Below, piece after piece: positions 10,966-21,055 of a DNA stretch of 64,000 bases (position 1 is the stretch's first letter; each line of letters opens with the position of its first letter). Origin of the DNA: an uncultured Bacteroidales bacterium (GTDB lineage Bacteria; Bacteroidota; Bacteroidia; Bacteroidales; Muribaculaceae). Below the pieces are notes generated by a model. It saw only the letters and a list, made by a program, of their open reading frames with translations. It did no database searches and had not been told where the DNA came from. Location of the stretch: positions 1 to 64,000 of the forward strand of contig CAMWNG010000001.1 of assembly GCA_947175575.1 (NCBI GenBank), given 5' to 3'. The position numbers and the translations under genes were made by a program.

Positions 10966-11009
10966 TAAATCGGCGGCACCGTTACATTTCGTACAGTGCC
11001 GCCGATTTA
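10966..11009. terminator. Bidirectional hairpin between convergent 10376 ORF and nrdJ
   Basis: TAAATCGGCGGCAC-N16-GTGCCGCCGATTTA, 14-bp perfect stem. Confidence 0.75.
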
Positions 11010-11027
11010 AGTCAGATCACGTAGTTA

Positions 11028-13583
11028 TTAGCCACATTTGGATGTACCGCATGAGGTACATATCAGGCATCCTTCCTGATAGACAAGCGTTTCGTGCCCG
11101 CAGTTCGGACATTTCTGACCGGAAGCGCTGGTTCCGTTGGGAAGATATTTTTTGAGTGCGCGTTCAACTCCGTTTTTCCACGAGTTAATTGACTGGGAGT
11201 TGAGTTCGAGCCCACTGACAAGTTTCAGAACCTGATCGATAGGCATGCCGTAGCGCAAAACACCGGATATGAGTTTGGCATAGTTCCAGAATTCGGGATT
11301 GAATTTGTCTGAAAGACCCTCGATGGTGGTTTTATAGCCGCGTTTGTTGATGAACTGGAAGTCGTAGCGTTTGTTTCCTTCGGCATCCACGGCCTTGATT
11401 ATCTTGCCGTGAGAAACGGATTTCGGACAGAAGATGCCTTCGTCATCGTCGGCGAGGCCGGTGAAAATTTCGTATGGTTTACCGTCCATAAGTCCCACGA
11501 AGGCAATCCATTTTTCCTTGTTGTTCTGGAAGCGAACCACATCAGCTTCAAGTTCAATAGGACGTTTGGCAACATGATGAGCCGGGAAGCCGTGGCTTTC
11601 GTGTGCTGCTTCGGCCGGTTCTTTCTTTGTTTTCTGTTCTAACGCCACCAATACGCCTGAACGAGACCCATCGCGATAGACAGTACATCCTTTGCACCCT
11701 GATTTCCAGGCTTCCATGTACAGGCGGTTCACTACTTCTTCGGACACGTCAGAGGGCAGATTTATGGTGACCGAAATGGAATGATCGACCCATTTCTGAA
11801 TCCGTCCCTGCATATGGACTTTTTCAAGCCAGTCGATATCATTGGCCGTCGCGCCTGCATAAGGCGAACGAGCCACCAGACTGTCGATCTCTTCTTGTGT
11901 GTATGACTTTGAAGGATCGATTCCGGCTGATTCCATCCAGTCGAGGAATTTGGGGTGATAAACGATATATTCTTCGAAAGCATCGCCGGTTTCGTCCACA
12001 TAGTCGACACGTACATCCGGATCGCCGGGATTCACCTTGCGGCGGCGTTTGTACACGGGCATGAACACCGGTTCGATACCGGATGTGGTGCGGGTCATCA
12101 GCGATGTGGTGCCGGTGGGAGCGATGGTTAGACAGGCGATGTTGCGGCGTCCGAACTGCTTCATGCGTTCGTACATCTCCGGATCAGCTGCGGCGAGACG
12201 TTGCATGAAGGGATTATTGCGTTCGCGTTCAATGTCGAACACTTCGAACGCTCCGCGTGTACGTGCGAGGTCGACTGAAGAGCCATATGCTGCAAGAGCA
12301 AGATTCTTATGCACGAGTTCGGAGAAGTCAGTAGCTTCCGGAGTGCCGTATTTGAGGCCGAGAGCCGCAAGCATATCGCCTTCGGCTGTAGTTCCTACAC
12401 CTGTGCGGCGGCCCTGTCCGGTCTTGTTTTTTATTTTAAGCCATAGGTTGCGTTCGGTAGACTTAACTTCTTCGGTCTCGGGATCGGAATCGATTTTTTC
12501 AAGAATAGCGTCGATTTTCTCCATTTCGAGATCGATAATGTCATCCATTATGCGCTGTGCTTTGGCGACATGTGAGCGGAAAAGATCGAAATCGAAACGG
12601 GCCTGCGGAGTGAACGGGTCAACGACATAGCTATAGAGGTTGATGGCAAGCAGACGGCATGAGTCGTAAGGGCACAGGGGAATTTCGCCACACGGATTGG
12701 TCGAGATGGTGCGGAAGCCGAGATCGGCGTAACAGTCAGGTAATGATTCACGTGTTATAGTGTCCCAGAAAAGTACGCCGGGTTCGGCGGATTTCCATGC
12801 GTTATGAATGATTTTAGCCCATAATGCCTTGGCATCCACATCTTTGGTGACAAGCGGACTATCGGAATCGACGGGATATTTCTGAGTGTATGACTCTCCC
12901 GTTTCGGCCGCCTGCATGAACCCGTCGGTTATGCGCACCGAGACATTGGCGCCGGTGACCTTGCCTTCCGTCATTTTCGCATCAATGAAAGCCTCACTGT
13001 CGGGATGGGCGATGGATACGGTCATCATGAGCGCACCGCGGCGTCCGTCCTGAGCCACCTCGCGTGTGGAGTTGGAGTATCGCTCCATGAAGGGAACGAG
13101 GCCGGTGGAGGTCAGAGCCGAATTTTTAACAGGGGTTCCTTTCGGACGTATATGCGAGAGGTCATGGCCGACACCGCCACGACGTTTCATAAGTTGGACC
13201 TGTTCTTCATCAATTCGGATCACACCGCCGTAGCTGTCGGGATTACCGTCGAGTCCGATAACAAAACAGTTTGACAACGAACCTACCTGGAAATTATTTC
13301 CAATGCCGGTCATGGGGCTGCCCTGGGGGACAATGTAGCGGAAGTCCTTGAGGAGGGCGAAAACCTCGTCGTGAGACATCGGCTCGGGATATTTGTTCTC
13401 AATTCTGGTGATTTCGGAAGCCAGGCGATGGTGCATATCGTCCGGCGTGAGTTCATACAGATTTCCGAAAGAATCTTTCAGGGCGTATTTGTTGGCCCAA
13501 ACGCGGGCGGCCAACTCGTCGCCGTTGAAATATTTTTTCGAAGCTTCGAAAGCTTCTTCAAAAGTATAAGTCTTGTTTTCCAC
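11028..13583 (-). CDS. nrdJ: Adenosylcobalamin-dependent (class II) ribonucleotide reductase
   Basis: STNPCGEIPLCPYDSCRL, IAPTGTTSLMTRTTSGIEPVF, C-terminal zinc-ribbon-like CPNCGHETLVYQEGCLICTSCGTSKCG. Confidence 0.92.
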   Translation of the reverse strand: MENKTYTFEEAFEASKKYFNGDELAARVWANKYALKDSFGNLYELTPDDMHHRLASEITRIENKYPEPMSHDEVFALLKDFRYIVPQGSPMTGIGNNFQVGSLSNCFVIGLDGNPDSYGGVIRIDEEQVQLMKRRGGVGHDLSHIRPKGTPVKNSALTSTGLVPFMERYSNSTREVAQDGRRGALMMTVSIAHPDSEAFIDAKMTEGKVTGANVSVRITDGFMQAAETGESYTQKYPVDSDSPLVTKDVDAKALWAKIIHNAWKSAEPGVLFWDTITRESLPDCYADLGFRTISTNPCGEIPLCPYDSCRLLAINLYSYVVDPFTPQARFDFDLFRSHVAKAQRIMDDIIDLEMEKIDAILEKIDSDPETEEVKSTERNLWLKIKNKTGQGRRTGVGTTAEGDMLAALGLKYGTPEATDFSELVHKNLALAAYGSSVDLARTRGAFEVFDIERERNNPFMQRLAAADPEMYERMKQFGRRNIACLTIAPTGTTSLMTRTTSGIEPVFMPVYKRRRKVNPGDPDVRVDYVDETGDAFEEYIVYHPKFLDWMESAGIDPSKSYTQEEIDSLVARSPYAGATANDIDWLEKVHMQGRIQKWVDHSISVTINLPSDVSEEVVNRLYMEAWKSGCKGCTVYRDGSRSGVLVALEQKTKKEPAEAAHESHGFPAHHVAKRPIELEADVVRFQNNKEKWIAFVGLMDGKPYEIFTGLADDDEGIFCPKSVSHGKIIKAVDAEGNKRYDFQFINKRGYKTTIEGLSDKFNPEFWNYAKLISGVLRYGMPIDQVLKLVSGLELNSQSINSWKNGVERALKKYLPNGTSASGQKCPNCGHETLVYQEGCLICTSCGTSKCG

Positions 13584-13683
13584 GGTAAGGGAGCGATTGG
13601 TTTATTCGCTGCAAAGTTACACCATGCAGTCCGTAAATAAAAATTTTAAGGAAAAGAACCGTCCGAAATGTTGAAAACTTTTT

Positions 13684-15168
13684 TCAGAGCCGTCCGCGGA
13701 TATATCCGATTACATCTGATTGTATTTTTGAACCGGCTGCTTTGTTGACAAAAAAGTAAATAATCAGAGCCGTTGGAATTTGTATTAACAAGCAAATCAA
13801 CGGATTGTGAATAGTTTCGGACAAGTACCATAAACCGAGACAGATTATGGCTGACTCAAAAAAGTATGGAGCGATGTCTGACAGGAAGCTTCCAAATGTC
13901 GTTTTGGTAAGCCGTGAAGTATAAATTAAAGTGAACAGCCAGCTTATTACGGCTGCCAAAAGCTGACCCCAGAGCAGCAGTTCAAGTCCCAATACGGGGT
14001 GCTCAGGATTTTCGAGGCGTATGAACGGCAGACATGCGGCCAGGGCTATGAGAGCGACAGAATCACGCAGGACTTCCATCCACATGATCGTGCGCGCATG
14101 GCCTTGCGATAACAGAAAATTATTGTATAGTCCGGTTAGCACCGTGAACACTCCCCTGAGGAGCAGAATCTGGAAAAGTATGATGGACGGATCCCATTTC
14201 TGTTGGAAAAGAAGATGGAAGATCGGGGTGGCCATGGCCATCAGGCCGAACATTGCCGGAAAGAGAAGATAAGCTGTGAAACGATTCATCTTGGAGCATG
14301 CCCGACGGAAACGGTCATAGTCATCCTGAACGGCCGACAGAGTAGGGAGGAACGATGAGGTGAGCGTCTGAGAAAGAGACATGATTCCCATTTTACTCCA
14401 TTTGTCGCTCTGGGTATAGTAACCTAATTGCGATAGACCGGCCCGGTTGCCGATGACGAAAGAATATATATTAAGGAATAATGTGTTGAGAAAGGAAGTC
14501 AGCATCATGCGGCTCCCTATGCCTAAAAAACCTCGCAGGGCATGCCATGAAAACCGTGCAGATGGAAGCCACTTCTGAGTGGTCCATAATACGATTGATT
14601 TTACCGATCCGAGCGTAATGGTCTGCCATACGATCGCCCATGCCCCGAAACCGTTTACGGCCAATGCGATGCCTGCCACGGCGCCCGCGACGAGTCCGAG
14701 TGAATTGCTCACGGCGACCATTTTCACATCCATGCGTTTCATCAGTCGGTTTGTCTGCACAATGGCGGAGGCATTGATGATGAACGATATGAACATCACT
14801 CTCGAGAGAGGGATAAGCCGGCGGTCGCCCTGAAAACAATCGGCTATGAGAGGTGCGCAAAACCATAGTAAAATGTATAAAGCGACCGCAACAGCCATGT
14901 TGAACCATAATACCGTTGAGTAGTCAGTCTGAGTCGGATTCTTACGTTGAATCAACGCGTAGGAAAAGCCGCTGTCAACCAAAAGCGAGGCAAACGCCTG
15001 AAAGACAAGAACGGCTCCCACCAGACCGAAATCCTCGGTGCTGAGAAGCCGAGCGAGCACGATGCCTGTGACCGCATACAGCACCTGAGATGCCAGACGG
15101 TCGATCACGTTCCACTTCAGGGTGCGTGCGGTGCGGCTTTTGAGCCGGTCGTCCTCGGGGGATGTCAC
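13684..15168 (-). CDS. Lipopolysaccharide/oligosaccharide flippase (PST/Wzx-like)
   Basis: 494 aa polytopic; TLKWNVIDRLASQVLYAVTGIVLARLLSTEDFGLVG typical N-terminus. Confidence 0.88.
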   Translation of the reverse strand: MTSPEDDRLKSRTARTLKWNVIDRLASQVLYAVTGIVLARLLSTEDFGLVGAVLVFQAFASLLVDSGFSYALIQRKNPTQTDYSTVLWFNMAVAVALYILLWFCAPLIADCFQGDRRLIPLSRVMFISFIINASAIVQTNRLMKRMDVKMVAVSNSLGLVAGAVAGIALAVNGFGAWAIVWQTITLGSVKSIVLWTTQKWLPSARFSWHALRGFLGIGSRMMLTSFLNTLFLNIYSFVIGNRAGLSQLGYYTQSDKWSKMGIMSLSQTLTSSFLPTLSAVQDDYDRFRRACSKMNRFTAYLLFPAMFGLMAMATPIFHLLFQQKWDPSIILFQILLLRGVFTVLTGLYNNFLLSQGHARTIMWMEVLRDSVALIALAACLPFIRLENPEHPVLGLELLLWGQLLAAVISWLFTLIYTSRLTKTTFGSFLSDIAPYFFESAIICLGLWYLSETIHNPLICLLIQIPTALIIYFFVNKAAGSKIQSDVIGYIRGRL

Positions 15169-15881
15169 TTAACGGGATTATTGGATACGGGAAAGACTTT
15201 AATACCGAGTCCGCGGTTAACAATTTTTTCAGGTTCACCCGCATAAAAGACTTTTCCGGAACCTGCGCCGTAGACAGTAAGGGATTCAAGCGCCGTGCAG
15301 TCGATATCACCGGTGCCGAAAAGTATAGTCTTGACTTTGCGGGCCTGCAGTCTGCCGGCTTCTACGGGGCCTGTGCCTATGCTTGAAAGTTTGGCTTGAC
15401 GGGCCTGTCCGCCGAGGATCACGACCCGGCCACGACCGGTGGCCACATTCGCTTCAAGTGAGTTTGCTTCAACATTATTAACCAACAAAAGACCGTTCCC
15501 GACTACGCGTGCCCGGAAATTCTGTACCGGTACGTTAGACAGAATCCGCATCGTGGAATCGGACGCGTTCTCAGCTTTTGTAAGCGAGGAAGAATATACA
15601 CGCACGGTAGGCACCCCGATGGAATCGGTGCCGTCTGTGTCAAGCTGAATGCGCAGATTGCCCTTGTTATTCGAGAACATAAGTTTCGATGCCATTTCAG
15701 GTGTGCAGGAGAAATAGGCGTATCCGGCTGAATCAGGTGAACATATATAATCCACGTTGATGTTGTTGGTAACCTGCAACTCGGTAAAATCAAGAATCTC
15801 AAGCTTATAATCGTTGGTTTCGGCTTTGAGAGTGAACAATCCGATGCAGAGTGCAACTAATGTGATGAAGTAATTACGCAT
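15165..15881 (-). CDS. Secreted GIN-domain (DUF2807-like) protein
   Basis: Signal peptide; repetitive beta pattern (ILDFTELQVTNNINVDYICS ... VVILGGQARQAKLSSIGTGPVEAG); overlaps flippase start. Confidence 0.65.
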   Translation of the reverse strand: MRNYFITLVALCIGLFTLKAETNDYKLEILDFTELQVTNNINVDYICSPDSAGYAYFSCTPEMASKLMFSNNKGNLRIQLDTDGTDSIGVPTVRVYSSSLTKAENASDSTMRILSNVPVQNFRARVVGNGLLLVNNVEANSLEANVATGRGRVVILGGQARQAKLSSIGTGPVEAGRLQARKVKTILFGTGDIDCTALESLTVYGAGSGKVFYAGEPEKIVNRGLGIKVFPVSNNPVK

Positions 15882-15913
15882 AAAAGAGATAATTCAATGG
15901 AGAGACAATTTAA

Positions 15914-16906
15914 TCATTTAACAATCGCAGGAAGGATTTCGTTCTCCACCTTGTCTAAAATATTATTGAGTTCATCAAGATTATCTGCTTGAAGCATTGC
16001 GATACGTGTCTGTCGGAAATCAGGAATCCCCTTGAAAAGCGGCGATGCCGCCAGATGCCGCCTGATGTGGAGTATGCCACGGTATTCGTCAATGCGGCTC
16101 ACGCTTTCTCTGATCTGCCGGCGCAGCAGATTGAATTTTTCGGCGACAGACAGTTCCTGCGACGGCAATCCTTTGAGGGCACGCGAAATATCATGAAACA
16201 CCCACGGACAACCGATCGATGCCCTACCGACCATCACTCCGTCCACACCATAGCGGGTGAAAGCCTCAAGGGCAGCTTCAGGTGTGGTGATATCTCCGTT
16301 TCCGATTACGGGAATGTTCAGACGCGGATTTTCCTTAACACGTGCTATCATTTCCCAATCTGCTGCTCCGCTATAGAGCTGTGAGCGTGTGCGTCCGTGA
16401 ACGGTCAGAGCCTGTATGCCACAGTCCTGAAGCTGTTCAGCGAGTTCAACTATGATTTTTGAATCATGGTCCCATCCCAGACGGGTCTTGACAGTGACAG
16501 GGAGGTTAACGGCCTTAACAACAGCGGAAGTGATTTCAAGCATGAGAGGAATATTGCGCAGCATGCCGGCACCGGCTCCTTTTCCGGCCACTTTTTTTAC
16601 GGGACAACCGAAATTTATATCAAGAACGTCAGGACCGGCTTCTTCCACAATCTTGGCGGCCTCGACCATTGGAGCCACTTCTTTCCCGTAGATCTGAATG
16701 GCAGTGGGACGTTCGGCATCGGATATGGTGAGTTTGCGTGTCGTGGCCTGTATATTGCGTATAAGAGCATCAGCACTGACAAATTCAGTATAAGTCATAT
16801 CCGCGCCCAATTCTTTACAGATCAGTCGGAAAGACTCGTCAGTCACGTCCTCCATGGGCGCGAGCATCACGGGACGTTCACCTAAATCTATGTTTCCTAT
16901 CTTCAT
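15914..16906 (-). CDS. dusB: tRNA-dihydrouridine synthase DusB-like
   Basis: LAPMEDVTDESFRLICKELGADMTYTEFVSADAL, INFGCPVKKVAGKGAGAGML. Confidence 0.92.
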   Translation of the reverse strand: MKIGNIDLGERPVMLAPMEDVTDESFRLICKELGADMTYTEFVSADALIRNIQATTRKLTISDAERPTAIQIYGKEVAPMVEAAKIVEEAGPDVLDINFGCPVKKVAGKGAGAGMLRNIPLMLEITSAVVKAVNLPVTVKTRLGWDHDSKIIVELAEQLQDCGIQALTVHGRTRSQLYSGAADWEMIARVKENPRLNIPVIGNGDITTPEAALEAFTRYGVDGVMVGRASIGCPWVFHDISRALKGLPSQELSVAEKFNLLRRQIRESVSRIDEYRGILHIRRHLAASPLFKGIPDFRQTRIAMLQADNLDELNNILDKVENEILPAIVK

Positions 16907-16997
16907 TGTGACCTATCGAGAATTGATTTTTGCAAAGGTACGAAAAAATATTGAGATTCCACTTTACCGCTTTTCCAATTTATTGGAACAAAAAGGA

Positions 16998-17025
16998 AAA
17001 GCGGAGGCGATAGGGCCTCCGCTTT
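16998..17025 (-). terminator. Rho-independent terminator for the 17047 gene
   Basis: AAAGCGGAGGC-N6-GCCTCCGCTTT, followed on minus strand by TTTCCTTTTTG. Confidence 0.8.
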
Positions 17026-17046
17026 AATATTAATATAATTATAAAA

Positions 17047-18699
17047 TTATTTTATAACCTTTTTAGCTGCAACGACAGAACCGTCAGAGAACTTGGCACG
17101 TTCGATAAATATGCCGTTAGAAGGTTCTTTTACTTCGATACCGTTGAGGTTATAATATGTCTTGTTAAGTAATTCACTCTCAGTCAGAGCTGATGAAACG
17201 CCCTTACTTTCTGCGAAAATTACATACGATTCGTAAGTGTCGTCTAAGCTATACATGTAAGCGTAAACACCGCCGGAAAGCACTGACCAGTCATCGCTTA
17301 CAACACAATGACCTACAAAAAACATTTCCTTCAGTACAATTTCAAATTCGTCAAGTTCTTCATTATACACTTCCTCATCGACCTCTTTGGTCATGTTTTC
17401 TTTAAGCCAAGCAGCTCCGGTGGGATTTAAAGTTGCATAGTAGTCCTCGAGAGGGATGTATTCATCAGTTTCAGGGAGCAGGACGAAAGACATGGGAGCC
17501 TCTCCGTTCTGAGACACACCGATGATTGTGCCATCAGAGAGAATCTGACGCACAAGCGGGAATAGACCATTTTCAAGATTCTTGACTTCGGTGAGTGTAT
17601 AATCATCAAGATTCAAAAGATAAGTAGGATTAAGTTCAAGGAATGGGATCCACGACATAGGATCAGGATTATCTATTACGATAGACCGATTGAGAGCCAT
17701 AGTCGTACCGTCGGCACTCATTGTAAATCCGTTCTGAAGGAAGAAATATGACTGATCAATGATTTCTTGAAGTTTTTCATAATAGGTCGCGAATTTTTCA
17801 TTATATTCTAATGATTTGGCGTTGTAATCGTCGACCGCTTCATTAAATGCGTTGATTTCATCTTCACTCATGTAACTGCCCGGTTCGGGATATTCGCCCT
17901 CATAGCCGCTATTAACCCATTCGTCATATGCAGCCTGATAGGCTGCAGCTTCTTCGGGAGTCATGAATGCTGATATTTCCGGATATGGAACGTCTAATTC
18001 TTCCGGTTCTTCCGGTATGGGCAGATGATTGGGATTGATGAGGTCCGCTGTAGGAAGGGTATAGGTCCAATCTCCTTTATCATCGCATTTATATACAATC
18101 GGGTAGAGCTCCATGCCTCTGAAGTCTACAACCTGACCGACAATGGTGCGTCCGTCCGCACTTACATAATCGGCCGACGCACGCTGGATGTCGCGATTTG
18201 TCCAGTCTTTGGCAGGATAGGGAAGGTAATGAACGTCGCTTAACGAACCGTCAGCGTTGATGTCGAAATAAACGGGGACATATGTTGTCTCGTTAGGTTC
18301 TGTGGACGGATTGATTGCGATGCCGGAAACGCGGGTACCTTCCGCATTGATACCGTTGAAGGATAAGGCATCAAATTTTTCAAGAAGGTAGTTCAGATCC
18401 TTGATTTCGCCGTTGACGACCATTATCGGAGTGATGCTTTCGGTGCCACCGACAACTATGGTGCCGTCAGCAGTAATGCAGTTACCGTTTCCGAGCAGGA
18501 AAGATGTCTCGAAGTCAACTACTTCGTTGGTCGCGGTGTTGTAGAGAGTGATAGCATCGAACACCTGGCTTAAGATTACGGAACCGTCGGCCGAGATCTT
18601 TGTGGAATAGAATTCCGGAATCATTTCCGGAGACTTAACTTCGGCAACTGTCGAAAGGGCAGTTCCGAGGCTAATGCAGAGCAGGAAGAAATTCTTCAT
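17047..18699 (-). CDS. Secreted protein, propeller-like N-terminal region, acidic insert, and C-terminal sorting-like tail
   Basis: Signal peptide; repeated ISADGSVILS/ITADGTIVVGG/VSADGRTIVGQ strands; C-terminal YYNLNGIEVKEPSNGIFIERAKFSDGSVVAAKKVIK resembles a Bacteroidetes C-terminal secretion domain. Confidence 0.65.
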   Translation of the reverse strand: MKNFFLLCISLGTALSTVAEVKSPEMIPEFYSTKISADGSVILSQVFDAITLYNTATNEVVDFETSFLLGNGNCITADGTIVVGGTESITPIMVVNGEIKDLNYLLEKFDALSFNGINAEGTRVSGIAINPSTEPNETTYVPVYFDINADGSLSDVHYLPYPAKDWTNRDIQRASADYVSADGRTIVGQVVDFRGMELYPIVYKCDDKGDWTYTLPTADLINPNHLPIPEEPEELDVPYPEISAFMTPEEAAAYQAAYDEWVNSGYEGEYPEPGSYMSEDEINAFNEAVDDYNAKSLEYNEKFATYYEKLQEIIDQSYFFLQNGFTMSADGTTMALNRSIVIDNPDPMSWIPFLELNPTYLLNLDDYTLTEVKNLENGLFPLVRQILSDGTIIGVSQNGEAPMSFVLLPETDEYIPLEDYYATLNPTGAAWLKENMTKEVDEEVYNEELDEFEIVLKEMFFVGHCVVSDDWSVLSGGVYAYMYSLDDTYESYVIFAESKGVSSALTESELLNKTYYNLNGIEVKEPSNGIFIERAKFSDGSVVAAKKVIK

Positions 18700-18804
18700 A
18701 AGCTGTGATTTAAATGATTAATATTACACTAACATATAGAGTGCTTCATGAGGGAAGCAAATCAAAGCATTAGTGGATGGAAATAGTGGAGTTGGAAATG
18801 AATA

Positions 18805-18841
18805 CGCTCCACTGTGCGTGGGGTTCATACACAGTGGAGCG
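18805..18841 (-). terminator. Hairpin downstream of fba
   Basis: CGCTCCACTGTG-N13-CACAGTGGAGCG. Confidence 0.65.
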
Positions 18842-18871
18842 TGAATGAGGATTTGGATGGAAAAAGCTCTA

Positions 18872-19870
18872 TTATTCAGCTTTTCCTGCTGAGCCAAGCA
18901 CATTCACGATTTTGTGCTTGTAGAGTTTTTCCATGTTATCGCGGGCGGGGCCGAGATATTTGCGGGGGTCGAATTCGGCAGGCTTTTCAGCGAATACGCG
19001 ACGGATGGCGGCTGTCATTGCGAGACGGCTGTCAGAGTCGATGTTGATTTTGCATACTGCGCTCTTGGCAGCTTTGCGGAGTTCTTCTTCGGGAATACCG
19101 ATGGCATCGGGAAGTTTGCCGCCGAACATGTTGATGGTGTCGACTTCTTCCTGGGGAACAGATGACGAACCGTGAAGCACGATGGGGAAACCGGGAAGTT
19201 TTTCCATAACTGCGTCAAGCACGTTGAAGGCCAGGGGCGGGGGAACGAGTTTGCCCTCGGCGTTGCGTGTGCACTGTTCGGGAGTGAATTTGTATGCGCC
19301 GTGCGATGTACCGATAGAGATGGCCAGAGAATCGCATCCGGTGCGGGTTGCGAAGTCGATAACTTCTTCGGGGTCGGTGTAGGTGTGATGGTCGCTTGAT
19401 ACCTCATCTTCCACACCTGCAAGCACGCCGAGCTCGCCTTCTACAGTAACATCGTACTGGTGAGCGTAATCAACTACTTTCTTGGTCAGAGCGACATTTT
19501 CCTCATAGGGGAGGTGAGAACCGTCGATCATTACGGACGAGAAACCGTTGTCGATGCAGCTCTTGCAGAGTTCGAAGCTGTCACCGTGGTCGAGGTGAAG
19601 AACGATTTCGGGTTTTTCCCAACCGAGTTCTTTTGCGTATTCCACAGCACCCTGTGCCATGTAGCGCAGAAGTGTGGCGTTGGCATAGTTGCGGGCGCCT
19701 TTGGAAACCTGGAGAATCACGGGTGATTTTTCTTCAGCAGCGGCTTTGATGATGGCCTGAAGCTGCTCCATGTTATTGAAGTTGAAAGCGGGGATGGCAT
19801 AGCCGCCCTTGATGGCCTTTTCGAACATCTTGCGGGTGTTCACGAGACCGAGTTCTTTGTAACTTACCAT
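18872..19870 (-). CDS. fba: Class II fructose-bisphosphate aldolase
   Basis: AIPAFNFNNMEQLQAI, LHLDHGDSFELCKSCIDNGFSSVMIDGSH, LHGSSSVPQE. Confidence 0.95.
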   Translation of the reverse strand: MVSYKELGLVNTRKMFEKAIKGGYAIPAFNFNNMEQLQAIIKAAAEEKSPVILQVSKGARNYANATLLRYMAQGAVEYAKELGWEKPEIVLHLDHGDSFELCKSCIDNGFSSVMIDGSHLPYEENVALTKKVVDYAHQYDVTVEGELGVLAGVEDEVSSDHHTYTDPEEVIDFATRTGCDSLAISIGTSHGAYKFTPEQCTRNAEGKLVPPPLAFNVLDAVMEKLPGFPIVLHGSSSVPQEEVDTINMFGGKLPDAIGIPEEELRKAAKSAVCKINIDSDSRLAMTAAIRRVFAEKPAEFDPRKYLGPARDNMEKLYKHKIVNVLGSAGKAE

Positions 19871-19915
19871 TAGAATAATGTATTTAAAGGGTTTAATTTG
19901 CTAAATAGTTCAAGT

Positions 19916-20518
19916 TCAGTGGGTGAGTAAAGCCTGAAGCGCTTCATTACGCAGCGCGGTGTCTGAGTCGAACACTCCGTTGTATTCAATCGTGGTGGTG
20001 GTCGAATCCTGTTTCTCAACCCCGCGCATTTTCATGCAAAGATGATTTGCCCGGGCTACGACGAGCACGCCACGTGCTTCCGTGGCTTCCGCTACGGCGC
20101 GCGCGACTTCAGCTGTGAGGCGCTCCTGTACCTGAAGTTTGCGTGCGCAGATGTCGACTACGCGGGCTAATTTGCTTAAGCCTACAATGCGGCCTTGAGG
20201 AAGGTAGGATACCGATATAGTGCCGAAAAAAGGCAAGATATGATGTTCGCACATGGAATAAAATTCAATGTCGCGCACCATCACAAGTCCGGACCCGTCA
20301 TGATCGAACATGGCCGATCGGAGAGTTTCCTGAGCATCCTGCCGGTAACCTTGGGTTGCATACATGAGAGCCTTGGCGGCACGGACGGGAGTCTTGAGAA
20401 GGCCGGGGCGTGACACATCTTCGCCCAGCAATGTGATGATTTCGGCAAGATGGGCGGCGATTTTTTCCGTCCTTTGTTCCTCAGTGAAATTTGATAATTC
20501 GTTCTGCGTCATTGTCAC
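19916..20518 (-). CDS. folE: GTP cyclohydrolase I
   Basis: SMCEHHILPFFGTISVSYLPQGRIVGLSKLARVV, QERLTAEVA. Confidence 0.96.
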   Translation of the reverse strand: MTMTQNELSNFTEEQRTEKIAAHLAEIITLLGEDVSRPGLLKTPVRAAKALMYATQGYRQDAQETLRSAMFDHDGSGLVMVRDIEFYSMCEHHILPFFGTISVSYLPQGRIVGLSKLARVVDICARKLQVQERLTAEVARAVAEATEARGVLVVARANHLCMKMRGVEKQDSTTTTIEYNGVFDSDTALRNEALQALLTH

Positions 20519-21021
20519 GGATTGATGCGGTCGCGCACGACACGGAGCTGTGATGCAAACGAAGGGAAGGCTGAACGTATAGCCGCCATTGCAGCATCTG
20601 CTTCGGATCTTGTGCGGAAATCACCTACCTTAACTTTCCAATAAGGTGAATTGAATTGCACGTAGGTACGGAATTCAGGGAATCTGGCTTCAAGCTGCTG
20701 ACGACGGCTCTGTGCATCATGTTTGGCCGACATCACATTATTGTCATCGAAGACCTGAACGCGATATCCGACACGTGTGTTTGCCCGTGAGGACGCAGCA
20801 GTGGCCGACAGTGCGGAGGTTTCATCCGCATTTTCAGTCCTCGAATGGGAGTTTCCTTTCGGGGCGAGACAATCAGTGATACCGGCCGGCAGAATGAGGG
20901 TTATATTTTCAGACTGTTCGATGTCCTTCACAATGCTGAGAGTGTCGGCCGGTGTCTGCGCCGTTATGGCAGGCGCAGACACCAGTATCGACAATGCTGT
21001 GATAAATTTCAGATGCCTCAT
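20515..21021 (-). CDS. SPOR-domain protein
   Basis: Signal peptide; C-terminal YRVQVFDDNNVMSAKHDAQSRRQQLEARFPEFRTYVQFNSPYWKVKVGDFRTRSEADAAM. Confidence 0.8.
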   Translation of the reverse strand: MRHLKFITALSILVSAPAITAQTPADTLSIVKDIEQSENITLILPAGITDCLAPKGNSHSRTENADETSALSATAASSRANTRVGYRVQVFDDNNVMSAKHDAQSRRQQLEARFPEFRTYVQFNSPYWKVKVGDFRTRSEADAAMAAIRSAFPSFASQLRVVRDRINP

Positions 21022-21055
21022 GTCTATCGGTTGCAGCTCAGAGGAAAATTTCGGA

